Positions 25,386 to 32,512 of a stretch of DNA of 34,239 bases are shown here, in pieces. A program made the position numbers and the translations under genes. Source of the DNA: UBA3937 sp050951585 (lineage in GTDB: Bacteria > Bacillota > Peptococcia > DRI-13 > DTU073); assembly GCA_050951585.1 (NCBI GenBank), contig JBMNJI010000017.1:1-34239 (forward strand). The letters are read 5' to 3'. How positions within the stretch are numbered: the first letter of the stretch is position 1; each line of letters opens with the position of its first letter. Under the pieces are notes generated by a model. That model saw nothing but the letters and a program-made list of their open reading frames with translations, was not told where the DNA came from and searched no databases.

Positions 25386-26156
25386 GTGGAGATTACCGTC
25401 AAAGGTGTGAAAGTGAATTATCATGTATCCGGCGAGGGAAAAGACCTGATTCTGTTGCCCGGCTGGGGCTGCACAATCCAGACCGTTGCCCCGGTCCACC
25501 GGCATTATGAAGCTTTTTTCCGGACTTATTCCCTTGACTGGCCGGGCTTTGGACAAAGTGAGGAACCGCCGGAGCAGTGGGGGGTAGCCGATTATGCGGC
25601 CTTCTTATGTGCTTTTCTGGAGGAGTTGGGGATCGAAAACCCGCTGATTATCGCCCATTCCTTTGGCGGTAGAGTGGCCATATACAGTGCGGGGGCGCTG
25701 CAATACCCCTTTGCAAAGCTTGTTCTGACCGGCAGTGCCGGCATCAAACCGCGGCGCGGTCTGGATTATTATGTTAAGGTTTACACATATAAATTAGCAA
25801 AGCGGATCATCATGCTGCCCGGCTTGCGGCAGCTGTTCGGGGACGTGTATGAGCAGTACCGGAAGAAGGCAGGCTCGGCGGATTATCAAAATGCCTCCGA
25901 GCGGATGAAAAAGGTCTTTATTAAAGTGGTAAACGAGGATTTAACGAAATATCTGCCGGAAATAAAAGTACCCACCCTGCTGATTTGGGGGGAGAATGAT
26001 ACGGCTACGCCGCTCCGGGATGCCCGGATCATGGAGAAAAACATTCCGGGGTCAGGCTTGGTTGTTTTTAAGAATTGCGGCCACTATGCCTTCCTCGAGA
26101 TGCTAAACCATTTTCTCAGCGTCACCGATAGTTTCTTCAAGGAGGAGATGCGCTGA
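25386..26156 (+). CDS. Alpha/beta hydrolase
   Basis: 256 residues, GTG start behind AGGAGGG. The alpha/beta-hydrolase fold is clear: oxyanion region 'LLPGWGC' (about residue 24), nucleophile elbow AHSFGGR (Ser about 95), acid 'LLIWGENDTATP' (Asp about 205) and His in 'NCGHYAFLE' (about 234). The triad is complete. There is no signal peptide, so it is cytoplasmic. The stop codon overlaps the ATG of the next tiny reading frame (TGATG), and the MurF and Ddl-type genes follow, so it probably belongs to a peptidoglycan-precursor operon. The substrate could be an ester or amide, and nothing in the sequence narrows it further. Confidence 0.92.
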   Translation: MEITVKGVKVNYHVSGEGKDLILLPGWGCTIQTVAPVHRHYEAFFRTYSLDWPGFGQSEEPPEQWGVADYAAFLCAFLEELGIENPLIIAHSFGGRVAIYSAGALQYPFAKLVLTGSAGIKPRRGLDYYVKVYTYKLAKRIIMLPGLRQLFGDVYEQYRKKAGSADYQNASERMKKVFIKVVNEDLTKYLPEIKVPTLLIWGENDTATPLRDARIMEKNIPGSGLVVFKNCGHYAFLEMLNHFLSVTDSFFKEEMR

Positions 26157-26260
26157 TGCATGAATTTGCCCCGATCCCTGTTTTGCAGAGCAACGAGGGC
26201 TGGAAGGATGTTGAGATCAGGGAAAACGGCGAGCAATTAGTAGCTGTAATGGTATTGTAA
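26156..26260 (+). CDS. 34-residue reading frame, possible relic of a VanX-type D-Ala-D-Ala dipeptidase
   Basis: The ATG at 26156 overlaps the hydrolase stop (ATGA-type coupling), with GGAGGAG upstream, so it is well placed for translation. The product MHEFAPIPVLQSNEGWK... ends with 'IRENGEQLVAVMVL'. The pattern 'P.....EGW..V.I.ENGE.LV' reminds me of the N-terminus of M15D D-alanyl-D-alanine dipeptidases, but there is no metal-binding or catalytic part: the frame stops at once and nothing similar follows in any frame. It may be a truncated gene or a short leader. The neighbourhood (MurF and a Ddl-type ligase downstream) supports a former dipeptidase, since these genes travel together in van-type clusters. 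Low certainty. Confidence 0.4.
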   Translation: MHEFAPIPVLQSNEGWKDVEIRENGEQLVAVMVL

Positions 26261-26327
26261 ACCGAACTGTAATACAATATTATATAAAGATGTATATTGG
26301 AAAGTATAATTAACGGAGGTAAAGTGC

Positions 26328-28028
26328 TTGTTCGGTAAGATTATTTTCGTGACGGCTCTTTTAGCCGGCTTGTCCTTCCTGGTTTTTAAACTGAATTATC
26401 ATTTTCATATGCTGCAATTGAATTCATATATGAACGGTCGCTATTTATTGTGGCTCAGACGAAATCCCGGCAAGGCATTCCGCCCCGTGGATTTTCTGCC
26501 CTTTTTTGTTCTTCTGCCGTTTGTGCTGCGGCTTTTGGCTCCTGAGACGGAAACGGCCGGGATACTGCCGGTCGTCTTGTATGCGGCCTTTGGAGCAGTA
26601 TCGCTCGGCTTAATCTTTTTTCGGGAAAAAACGAAAGCGAAAAAGAAGATCAAATATACGGCCAGGGTGAAGAGACTGTTTACCGCCGCCGCGTTGTTGT
26701 GCCTCCTCCTTTTCGGGGTGCTGTGGCAACTTCAGGCGGAGCCTTTGCTCTTCCTTTTGCTGGTGGGCTTCTTGCAGCCTTTTGTGGCCGGACTGGTTTT
26801 CGTCAGCAATATCATCCTTATCCCTGTGGAAAAAGGCATCAACTATTATTATTTCCGGGATGCCCAGAAAAAAGTGCAGGCCATGCCCCATTTAAAAGTA
26901 ATCGGCCTTACCGGCAGTTATGGGAAAACCAGCACGAAACATATCGTGCAGAAAATCTTGTCCCAGAAATATAACGTGCTGATGACGCCCGGTAGCTATA
27001 ACACGACCATGGGGGTTATTCTGACCATCCGGCAAAACTTGAGTCCGCTTCATGACTTCTTTATCATGGAGATGGGGGCGAAAAAGCCCGGCGATATTAC
27101 GGAGATTTGTCAATTGGTGCAGCCGGACTACGGGATTTTAACGTCGATTGGGCCACAACATCTGGAGACTTTTCAGACGATCGAGAACGTGCAAAAAACC
27201 AAATTTGAATTAATCCGGGCTCTGCCTTCCGCAGGGTTTGCCGTGGTGAATGGGGATGATGCCTGCATCGCGGCAGGCAGGGAACGATACGGGAACAAGG
27301 AGCTCCGTTATATTTCCTATGGAATTGCCGAGGACGAGAGCGCGGCTGTGGGTGCGGAGGAACCGTGCGGCACGGCCAAGACCGCTTTTGCGGAGAAACC
27401 GGCGCAGAAGGTGCAGTTCAGAGCAACAAAGATCAGTTATTCCGAAAATGGAACGGAGTTCACGGTTGTGCGCAGCGGGGCTGGGGAAGAACAGGAATAT
27501 TCTTTCCGCACCGGCTTGCTGGGGCAACACAACCTGTACAATATTTTGGCCGGGATTTCCCTTGCCTTTACCCTCGGCATGGACTATAAAGCGATTTATG
27601 CGGGCGTAAAAGACCTTACCCCCATTGAGCACCGTTTGCAGATCAAACGCCAGCACGATTATGTGCTGATTGATGACGCCTATAATGCCAACCCTGTCGG
27701 GACGCGCATGGCCCTGGAGGTTTTGCGGCTCATCAGCGGCAATAAAAAAATTCTCATTACGCCCGGCATGATTGAATTGGGCAGTCAGGAATACGAGTTG
27801 AATAAGGCTTTTGCCCGGCAGGCGGCCGAGGTTTGTGACTATATTCTGCTGGTCGGCGAAAAACGCACCCAACCCTTGCAGGATGGCTTGCGGGAGGCAA
27901 ATTATCCGCCGGAAAAATATACGGTGGTCAAGGATATTTTCACGGCTTTTGCTCACCTGGAGAAGATTCGGGAGAAGAATGACGTCGTCTTAATTGAGAA
28001 TGATTTAACCGACGATTATGATGAGTAG
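26328..28028 (+). CDS. MurF-like UDP-MurNAc-tripeptide:D-Ala-D-Ala ligase with N-terminal membrane domain
   Basis: 566 residues, about 110 more than a standard MurF. The TTG start at 26328 has GGAGGT 7 bases upstream. Residues 1-165 contain about five membrane spans (roughly 4-22, 57-74, 78-98, 117-135, 138-163). The Mur ligase core follows: ATP loop TGSYGKTST (195-203), 'YNTTMGV', 'MGAKKPGDITEICQLV', 'PIEHRLQ' and 'IDDAYNANPVG', the last diagnostic of MurF. The enzyme adds the D-Ala-D-Ala (or D-Ala-D-X) dipeptide to the muramyl tripeptide. Membrane-tethered MurF paralogues are known in Firmicutes alongside extra Ddl/Van ligases, as here (the Ddl gene starts 86 bases on). The 335-360 region has an acidic, low-complexity insert. 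A housekeeping murF elsewhere is expected, so this is probably a specialised copy. Confidence 0.9.
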   Translation: MFGKIIFVTALLAGLSFLVFKLNYHFHMLQLNSYMNGRYLLWLRRNPGKAFRPVDFLPFFVLLPFVLRLLAPETETAGILPVVLYAAFGAVSLGLIFFREKTKAKKKIKYTARVKRLFTAAALLCLLLFGVLWQLQAEPLLFLLLVGFLQPFVAGLVFVSNIILIPVEKGINYYYFRDAQKKVQAMPHLKVIGLTGSYGKTSTKHIVQKILSQKYNVLMTPGSYNTTMGVILTIRQNLSPLHDFFIMEMGAKKPGDITEICQLVQPDYGILTSIGPQHLETFQTIENVQKTKFELIRALPSAGFAVVNGDDACIAAGRERYGNKELRYISYGIAEDESAAVGAEEPCGTAKTAFAEKPAQKVQFRATKISYSENGTEFTVVRSGAGEEQEYSFRTGLLGQHNLYNILAGISLAFTLGMDYKAIYAGVKDLTPIEHRLQIKRQHDYVLIDDAYNANPVGTRMALEVLRLISGNKKILITPGMIELGSQEYELNKAFARQAAEVCDYILLVGEKRTQPLQDGLREANYPPEKYTVVKDIFTAFAHLEKIREKNDVVLIENDLTDDYDE

Positions 28029-28114
28029 AAGCACGAAAAAGGAAGTGAACAGTGAGAGCAGGAAGTGGGTCGTGTGAAATAAATAGTGGGAAGAAGATGG
28101 GAGGTCGGATTGAA

Positions 28115-29278
28115 TTGAAAATTAAAGTAGGGGTGTTTTTCGGGGGGAAATCAACTGAGCACGAAGTGTCGGTCATTTCGGGAATTCAGGCCGCACATAG
28201 CTTAGATAAGGAAAAATATGAGGCAGTGCCTGTCTATGTGACCAAACAGGGGACTTTTTATACTGGGGCGGAGCTCCTGGATATTACCGAGTATAAAGAT
28301 ATGGAGGCACTATTACACAAAGCCACGCCGGTAGCCATCATCAGGGATCAGGAGCAAAATAAGGTTTTCCTTTATAAGTATCCCTTCGGGCTCTTTAAGA
28401 AGCCCCTTGCTTATCTGGATGTGATTCTGCCGGTGATGCATGGCAATCTCGGCGAAAACGGCGCGTTCCAGGGCTTTTTTGAGGTGCTGGACATCCCTTA
28501 TGCCGAATGTGGGGTCCTTCCTTCTGCCGTGGGCATGGATAAGGTGATCACGAAATATGTCCTGCGCAGTGCCGGTATCCCGGTAATCGACTGGTACAGC
28601 TTTTACGGTCATGACTGGCTCACTGACGAGACCAGGCTCATCGAGGAAATGGAGGAGCAGATCGGCTACCCCTTAATTGTGAAGCCGGCGACAGGTGGCT
28701 CCAGCATTGGCATTTCCATTGTCCATAACCGGCAGGAGCTCAAAGACGGGGTGGAATTAGCCCGCTCCATGGCGGAAAAGATTATTGTGGAAAAACTGGT
28801 GCAGAATATTAAGGAGGTCAACTGTTCGGTGCTTGGAGACAGTGAGGATGCGGAGGCTTCTGTCTGCGAAGAGCCGGTCAGCAGCAAGGATATCCTCTCC
28901 TTTGACGATAAGTATAGCAACAACAGCACCAAAGGGATGTCGGGCGCGAAAAGAAAGATTCCGGCCGATATATCCGCGGAGATGGCCGGTGTCATTCAGG
29001 ATCTCTCCCGGATTGTCTTTAATCTTTTAGGTTGTAAAGGCGTAATTCGCATTGATTATATTATTGATCAGGACACCAATCAGGTTTACCTGAATGAGCT
29101 GAATACCATCCCCGGTTCGTTGGCTTTTTATCTCTGGGAGAACAGTGAGCTTACCTACGCCGGGCTCCTGGATCAATTGCTGACAATGGCGATTCGTCAT
29201 CACCAGAAGGCGAACGCGTTAACCTATTCCTACGAGAACAATCTTTTCAATTCGGGGATCCAGGGCTTCAAGAAATAG
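28115..29278 (+). CDS. D-alanine--D-alanine (or D-Ala-D-X) ligase, ATP-grasp
   Basis: 387 residues from the TTG at 28115, chosen because GGGAGGT ends 9 bases upstream and the family N-terminus 'KVGVFFGGKSTEHEVSVISG' follows directly. Upstream in-frame GTG/ATG codons (28052, 28097) would add unrelated residues or overlap the ribosome site. It shows the Ddl order: 'PVMHGNLGENGAFQGFFEVLDIPY', 'GMDKVITKYVLRSAGIPV', 'PLIVKPATGGSSIGI', 'RIDYIIDQ' and 'LNELNTIPGSLAFYLWE'. The omega-loop region reads 'SFDDKYSNNSTKGM', where typical Ddl enzymes have a Tyr-Asp-Tyr...Lys-Tyr pattern. The retained K-Y favours D-Ala, but D-Ser or D-lactate specificity cannot be excluded. It is somewhat longer than usual (350-370). 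It pairs with the membrane MurF, and a terminator lies 146 bases downstream. Confidence 0.9.
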   Translation: MKIKVGVFFGGKSTEHEVSVISGIQAAHSLDKEKYEAVPVYVTKQGTFYTGAELLDITEYKDMEALLHKATPVAIIRDQEQNKVFLYKYPFGLFKKPLAYLDVILPVMHGNLGENGAFQGFFEVLDIPYAECGVLPSAVGMDKVITKYVLRSAGIPVIDWYSFYGHDWLTDETRLIEEMEEQIGYPLIVKPATGGSSIGISIVHNRQELKDGVELARSMAEKIIVEKLVQNIKEVNCSVLGDSEDAEASVCEEPVSSKDILSFDDKYSNNSTKGMSGAKRKIPADISAEMAGVIQDLSRIVFNLLGCKGVIRIDYIIDQDTNQVYLNELNTIPGSLAFYLWENSELTYAGLLDQLLTMAIRHHQKANALTYSYENNLFNSGIQGFKK

Positions 29279-29423
29279 CAGGCTAAAGGGAATATTGCAA
29301 ACCATACGACAAAGTGGAAATAAAAGGAAACAAGGTAAGATTGGGCGAAAAAAAGATTATGGAAGCGTTTTCTAAATATATAGGGAAATAGTGTCAGAAA
29401 AAAATATGGGTTAGTTTTAGAAA
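29279..29423 (+). other. Gap after the ligase gene; only a 25-residue frame seen
   Basis: A GTG-started frame at 29314-29391 would give a 25-residue basic peptide (VEIKGNKVRLGEKKIMEAF...) with no ribosome binding site. I see no other structure before the terminator, and the frame is probably non-coding or a relic. Confidence 0.3.
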
Positions 29424-29459
29424 AAAGGGCAGTGCCAGAAACGGCGCGGCCCTTTCTTT
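29424..29459 (+). terminator. Terminator of the hydrolase-MurF-Ddl region
   Basis: AAAGGGC (29424-29430) pairs with GCCCTTT (29449-29455). An inner TGCC/GGCG adds to the stem, and TTCTTTA follows. Confidence 0.75.
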
Positions 29460-29544
29460 ATGGGCATTTGCGGGCGACAAGGACAAAGGGAGAAAAATAT
29501 TTGACAAATTCCAGTAAATGACAAAGTTTACAAATACCATCATG

Positions 29545-29647
29545 TATAATACGGGGTGTGAGTATTTTTTTGATTTACGTAAGGCGCGCTACGTCAGTCA
29601 AAAAAAGGAGGCGATCGGTAAGAGAATTCTGTTAAAGGATTTAACAG
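29545..29647 (+). promoter_or_regulatory. -10 box and structured 5' leader of the TasA-like gene
   Basis: A perfect TATAAT (29545-29550) has no good -35 at the right distance; a TTGACA at 29501 is too far away. Starting about 8 bases after the expected transcript start is a hairpin, TTTTTTTGA (29565-29573) with TCAAAAAAA (29598-29606), with ACGTA/TACGT inside. A second perfect hairpin, CTGTTAAA-gga-TTTAACAG (29629-29647), precedes the ribosome binding site by about 45 bases. These fit a stabilised, possibly regulated leader of about 150 bases. Confidence 0.5.
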
Positions 29648-29708
29648 GACAGCAAAAGTTGATGCAATCTTTTTACTGAAAAAATAGGAATTGAAGGGAG
29701 TAATGAAA

Positions 29709-30377
29709 ATGAAAAAAACAAGAATGTTACTTGCTACTCTGGTTTGTGCTGTAATGCTGATGGGCGTTGGCTACGCCGCATGGTCTGATTCGGTTACTTT
29801 GGCAGGAACGGTGAATACCGGGGAACTGAATGTACGTTTTGAAAATACTCAGTTGAAACCATTTGTTCCGAAGACATATGCCTCTGGCTATGCGACCGCA
29901 GTTTTCAACAATCTTGAAGACGATTATATTCAGTTCACTTTTGATAAATTCCACCCCGGAGTCGTTGGCGTTGTTGATGTAGCCGTTAAAAATGTCGGTG
30001 ATTTTCCGGCTAAATTAGCCGATGCTACTGTAACTATCACGGGCGATGAAGCGTTAAAAGATGATATTTACGTACAGGCTTTGTATTACAAATTGGGTGC
30101 AAACGGTTGGCCTGTCGTGGGCTCAGCTGGCGCTACCCCATATGTTCGTTTAAATCAATTGGAGAGTACTTTAGAAAATCTTTTACGTTCTTTTGAATTG
30201 GCACCCGGGGAATCAATTGTATTTGGTGTTCCGGAAGGCGAAGAATCAACTCTTGATTTAAACAATGACGGTGTAAATGAAGAGTGCTTTATCTTCTACT
30301 TTGACTATGATTCCGGTAATGAAACAATGGATAAGACCCTCACTATCGATTTAGAGATGGATTGGGAAATTGCGTAA
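29709..30377 (+). CDS. TasA/camelysin-like secreted fibre subunit
   Basis: 222 residues from the ATG at 29709, with GAAGGGAG 8 bases upstream; an ATG at 29703 and a TTG at 29691 are too close to or inside that site. The N-terminus 'MKKTRMLLATLVCAVMLMGVGYAAWSDSVTLAGTVNTGELNV' (given here by its parts) is the SipW-type signal: a basic start, apolar core, a G.GYAAWSD cleavage region, then T.NTGEL.V. This matches TasA, CalY/camelysin and related proteins. The mature part is beta-rich ('VDVAVKNVGDFPAKLADATVTI'), with 'FHPGVVGVVDV' similar to the TasA jelly-roll. In Bacillus, TasA forms extracellular biofilm fibres after SipW cleavage. The signal peptidase encoded at 31299-32496 is the likely processing enzyme. 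The metal-site signature of an active camelysin protease is not evident, so a structural role is preferred. Confidence 0.82.
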   Translation: MKKTRMLLATLVCAVMLMGVGYAAWSDSVTLAGTVNTGELNVRFENTQLKPFVPKTYASGYATAVFNNLEDDYIQFTFDKFHPGVVGVVDVAVKNVGDFPAKLADATVTITGDEALKDDIYVQALYYKLGANGWPVVGSAGATPYVRLNQLESTLENLLRSFELAPGESIVFGVPEGEESTLDLNNDGVNEECFIFYFDYDSGNETMDKTLTIDLEMDWEIA

Positions 30378-30405
30378 TCACTAATACGGCGCTGAATTGT
30401 ATTAT

Positions 30406-30442
30406 CATCTTCCCTATTGCGACATGGTTCGCGTGGGGGATG
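30406..30442 (+). terminator. Hairpin after the TasA-like gene (possible attenuator)
   Basis: CATCTTCCC (30406-30414) pairs with GGGGGATG (30435-30442) with T-G wobble, and GCGA/TTCGC forms an inner stem. No long T run follows, so it may reduce rather than end transcription, or protect the upstream transcript end. Confidence 0.4.
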
Positions 30443-30490
30443 GTGTATAATACAGTCAAGTTTATAGCAATGCCGAATTGGTAATAATTT

Positions 30491-30539
30491 AGCAGGATGG
30501 GCATTAGTGAAGGTAATTCTAATCTGTGTCCATCCTGCT
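30491..30539 (+). other. Long hairpin in the gap before the acidic protein gene
   Basis: AGCAGGATGGGCATTAG (30491-30507) pairs with the downstream CTAA...TGTCCATCCTGCT (ending 30539) as a stem of about 17 pairs with a small bulge and a loop of about 11 bases. There is no U run after it. It could be an RNA processing or stabilising element, or an intergenic repeat unit. Confidence 0.5.
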
Positions 30540-30556
30540 TAAATTAAAAAACCACC

Positions 30557-30565
30557 TGTTATAAT
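30557..30565 (+). promoter_or_regulatory. Extended -10 promoter before the acidic protein gene
   Basis: TGTTATAAT, an extended -10, 45 bases before the start at 30610 and just downstream of the long hairpin. The genes at 30610, 31299 and 32513 may thus be transcribed apart from the TasA-like gene. Confidence 0.45.
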
Positions 30566-30609
30566 AATGTTTTAATGAAAGAAATACCTAACGATGGAGG
30601 TCTGTTGGG

Positions 30610-31284
30610 ATGAGAAAATATATTGCAGTTATATTATTTTGTGCGTTTTTCAGTTTAATGGCGATGCCCGGGGTATTTTCTGCCTGGAATCAGGAGTTGA
30701 AGATGCGGGGAGAGTTTATTATCAAAGCTAAGCCCAACGGGCTATCTAACGCTGCTTTAGAAGCGGGTAAAGGATCGTTGGCGCGGGAAGCAATTACTGC
30801 TCCGTCGGAAATACTGCCGGCAGCACCCGGAACAGAGGGTGGTTCTGATCCGGAAGGCGACGGAATCATAGAAACACCCATTGAGGGTAAAGAGGAAACA
30901 CCTCTTGAGGGCGGAGATCTCGAAGAAACAGACGGAACAGTTGAGTCTGAAGAAGAGGAAGTAGTAGACGGGGAAACAACAAGTGGGGATTCCGCTAGCA
31001 ATGATAATGGAAACGAGCCAGGTAATAATAACACGGCAAATGAGTCGGGTGACGATACGGATAATATAGATAACAAGCCAAGTGACGATGAGAAAAGTGC
31101 GGACGAGCCCGTTGATGATAAGAATGGGCAGAGTGCAGAGCCGAAAAGTGACAAAGATGAAGATAAGACTGAGCGAGATACAACAGGCGGTTCAACCGCG
31201 ACAGAATCCGGTGGAGGTAATGACACCTCGTCCGGGGGAGAAACAGGCGGCTCCGCTTCCAGTGACCAATCTGAAGATGAATAA
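30610..31284 (+). CDS. Exported acidic low-complexity protein, likely SipW substrate
   Basis: 224 residues, ATG with GGAGGT 8 bases upstream. The signal 'MRKYIAVILFCAFFSLMAM ... FSAWNQELKMRG' ends in SAWN, resembling the AAWSD cleavage region of the TasA-like protein upstream, so the same dedicated signal peptidase may process it. From about residue 70 to the end the chain is almost entirely Glu, Asp, Ser, Gly, Asn and Thr (for example EEEEVVDGE and DNGNEPGNNN), with no folded domain, sorting motif or membrane anchor. It is presumably disordered and strongly negative at the surface, perhaps binding cations or spacing fibres. It is the first gene of a tight three-gene run: 14 bases separate it from the signal peptidase gene. 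No homologue family is recognised. Confidence 0.75.
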   Translation: MRKYIAVILFCAFFSLMAMPGVFSAWNQELKMRGEFIIKAKPNGLSNAALEAGKGSLAREAITAPSEILPAAPGTEGGSDPEGDGIIETPIEGKEETPLEGGDLEETDGTVESEEEEVVDGETTSGDSASNDNGNEPGNNNTANESGDDTDNIDNKPSDDEKSADEPVDDKNGQSAEPKSDKDEDKTERDTTGGSTATESGGGNDTSSGGETGGSASSDQSEDE

Positions 31285-31298
31285 AGGCGGCAGAAGGC

Positions 31299-32496
31299 AT
31301 GATCAATAAAGCAAGTACTTTCGGTGGTATGGCGTTCAGGCGCTGGCTTTTGCTGGGGATGCTCATTATAATGATCATCCTGACAAATACCGGACTGGTT
31401 CCTTTCGCCAACCATCTTTATTTTATCTATTATATACGGCCTCTGTTGTGGCTGGGGATTGCCTGGACCGTGTATTTGTTTCCGCGCACCAGAGCCGCCG
31501 GTCGCCTGAGTTTAAGACGTTTTATCATCAATATGGCGATTGGGGCGGCAGTTGTTAATATTCTCTTTATGATGGTTGGCGGGATGATTGTTGGCTTGGG
31601 CAAAAGCCCATACTCTTTTGGGCCAATCACTTCTACGGTAAATTTTTTCTATATTGCCGGTTTTACGCTGGGGGTCGAAGCGGCACGGGCATATTTGATT
31701 AATGGCTACAAGGGAAAACACACAGGGCCGGTCATTGCTTTGCTGAGTCTTTTTTTTGTTTTTACGGACCTTTCTTTGCGGGAAATTCTGAATCTTAAAG
31801 CAGGTTTTTCAATGGTACAATATTTTGGCGGTACTTTTTGCCCGGCTTTTGCGGAAAGCTTGCTTACCTCTTATTTTGCCTATTTGGGCGGTTTTGTACC
31901 GGCGGCTGTTTTTCACGGAATTTTACTGGCTTTTGAATGGTTTTCGCCTATCTTGCCGGATTTAACCTGGCCGATGAAAACATTTCTTGGTTGTTTTATC
32001 CCTACTTTTACTTTGCTTTTTGTCCGGCATCTCTATTTTTTGCAGGCGCGTATTCTGAAAAGAACTACTACAGAAAGTGAAGAATTATTCGGCTGGTTAT
32101 TGACAAGCGTAATTCTCGGTAGCCATGATCTGGTTTGCCGTAGGGATTTTTCCGGTCTATCCTTCCGTCATCGTCACGGGGAGTATGGAACCACAGATCA
32201 AACCGGGGGATATTGTGCTGGTGCAAAAGATTGACGGTGAAGAAGCCCGGCTTGGTGATGTGATTCAGTTTTTACAACCGGAAGAGAAGATCAGCATTAC
32301 GCACCGGGTGATTGCGGTAAATGAAGAAGGGACAAGGAGTCTTACGACCAAAGGAGATAATAACTCAACTGCGGATAGCGAGCCGGTGACGATGTCCCAG
32401 GTAAAAGGGAAAGTAATTAAGGTAGTGCCCAAAATCGGCTGGTTTACACTTTTCTTGAGGAGTAATCAACCGATTCCGGCCGGAGTGACCAATTAG
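31299..32496 (+). pseudogene. SipW-type signal peptidase I fused to a polytopic membrane domain, split by one extra base
   Basis: Two frames together encode about 398 residues. The first (ATG 31299, AGAAGG upstream) is a membrane domain with about seven or eight spans and no known motif. The second, entered near 32124, reads 'MIWFAVGIFPVYPSVIVTGSMEPQIKPGDIVLVQK', 'ISITHRVIAVNEEG' and 'LTTKGDNNS'. These give the Ser (GSMEP), His (THR) and Asp (GD) residues of ER-type S26B signal peptidases (SipW class). The frames join if one C is removed in AGCCATG, giving LGSMIWF. The ATG at 32125 could instead start a separate 123-residue enzyme, but it has no ribosome binding site. It should cleave the TasA-like and acidic proteins in the membrane. 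The split may be an assembly error. Confidence 0.82.
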
Positions 32497-32512
32497 AAGG
32501 AGTGCGGGAGCT

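Noticed and set aside
29460..29550. TTGACA at 29501 paired with TATAAT at 29545 as one promoter
   Set aside because: The spacing is 38 bases, far beyond the 16-18 of a sigma-A promoter.
29565..29606. Hairpin as a terminator before the TasA-like gene
   Set aside because: Its 3' arm is a run of A on both strands, so neither direction ends in a U tract; it follows the -10 box and precedes the gene.
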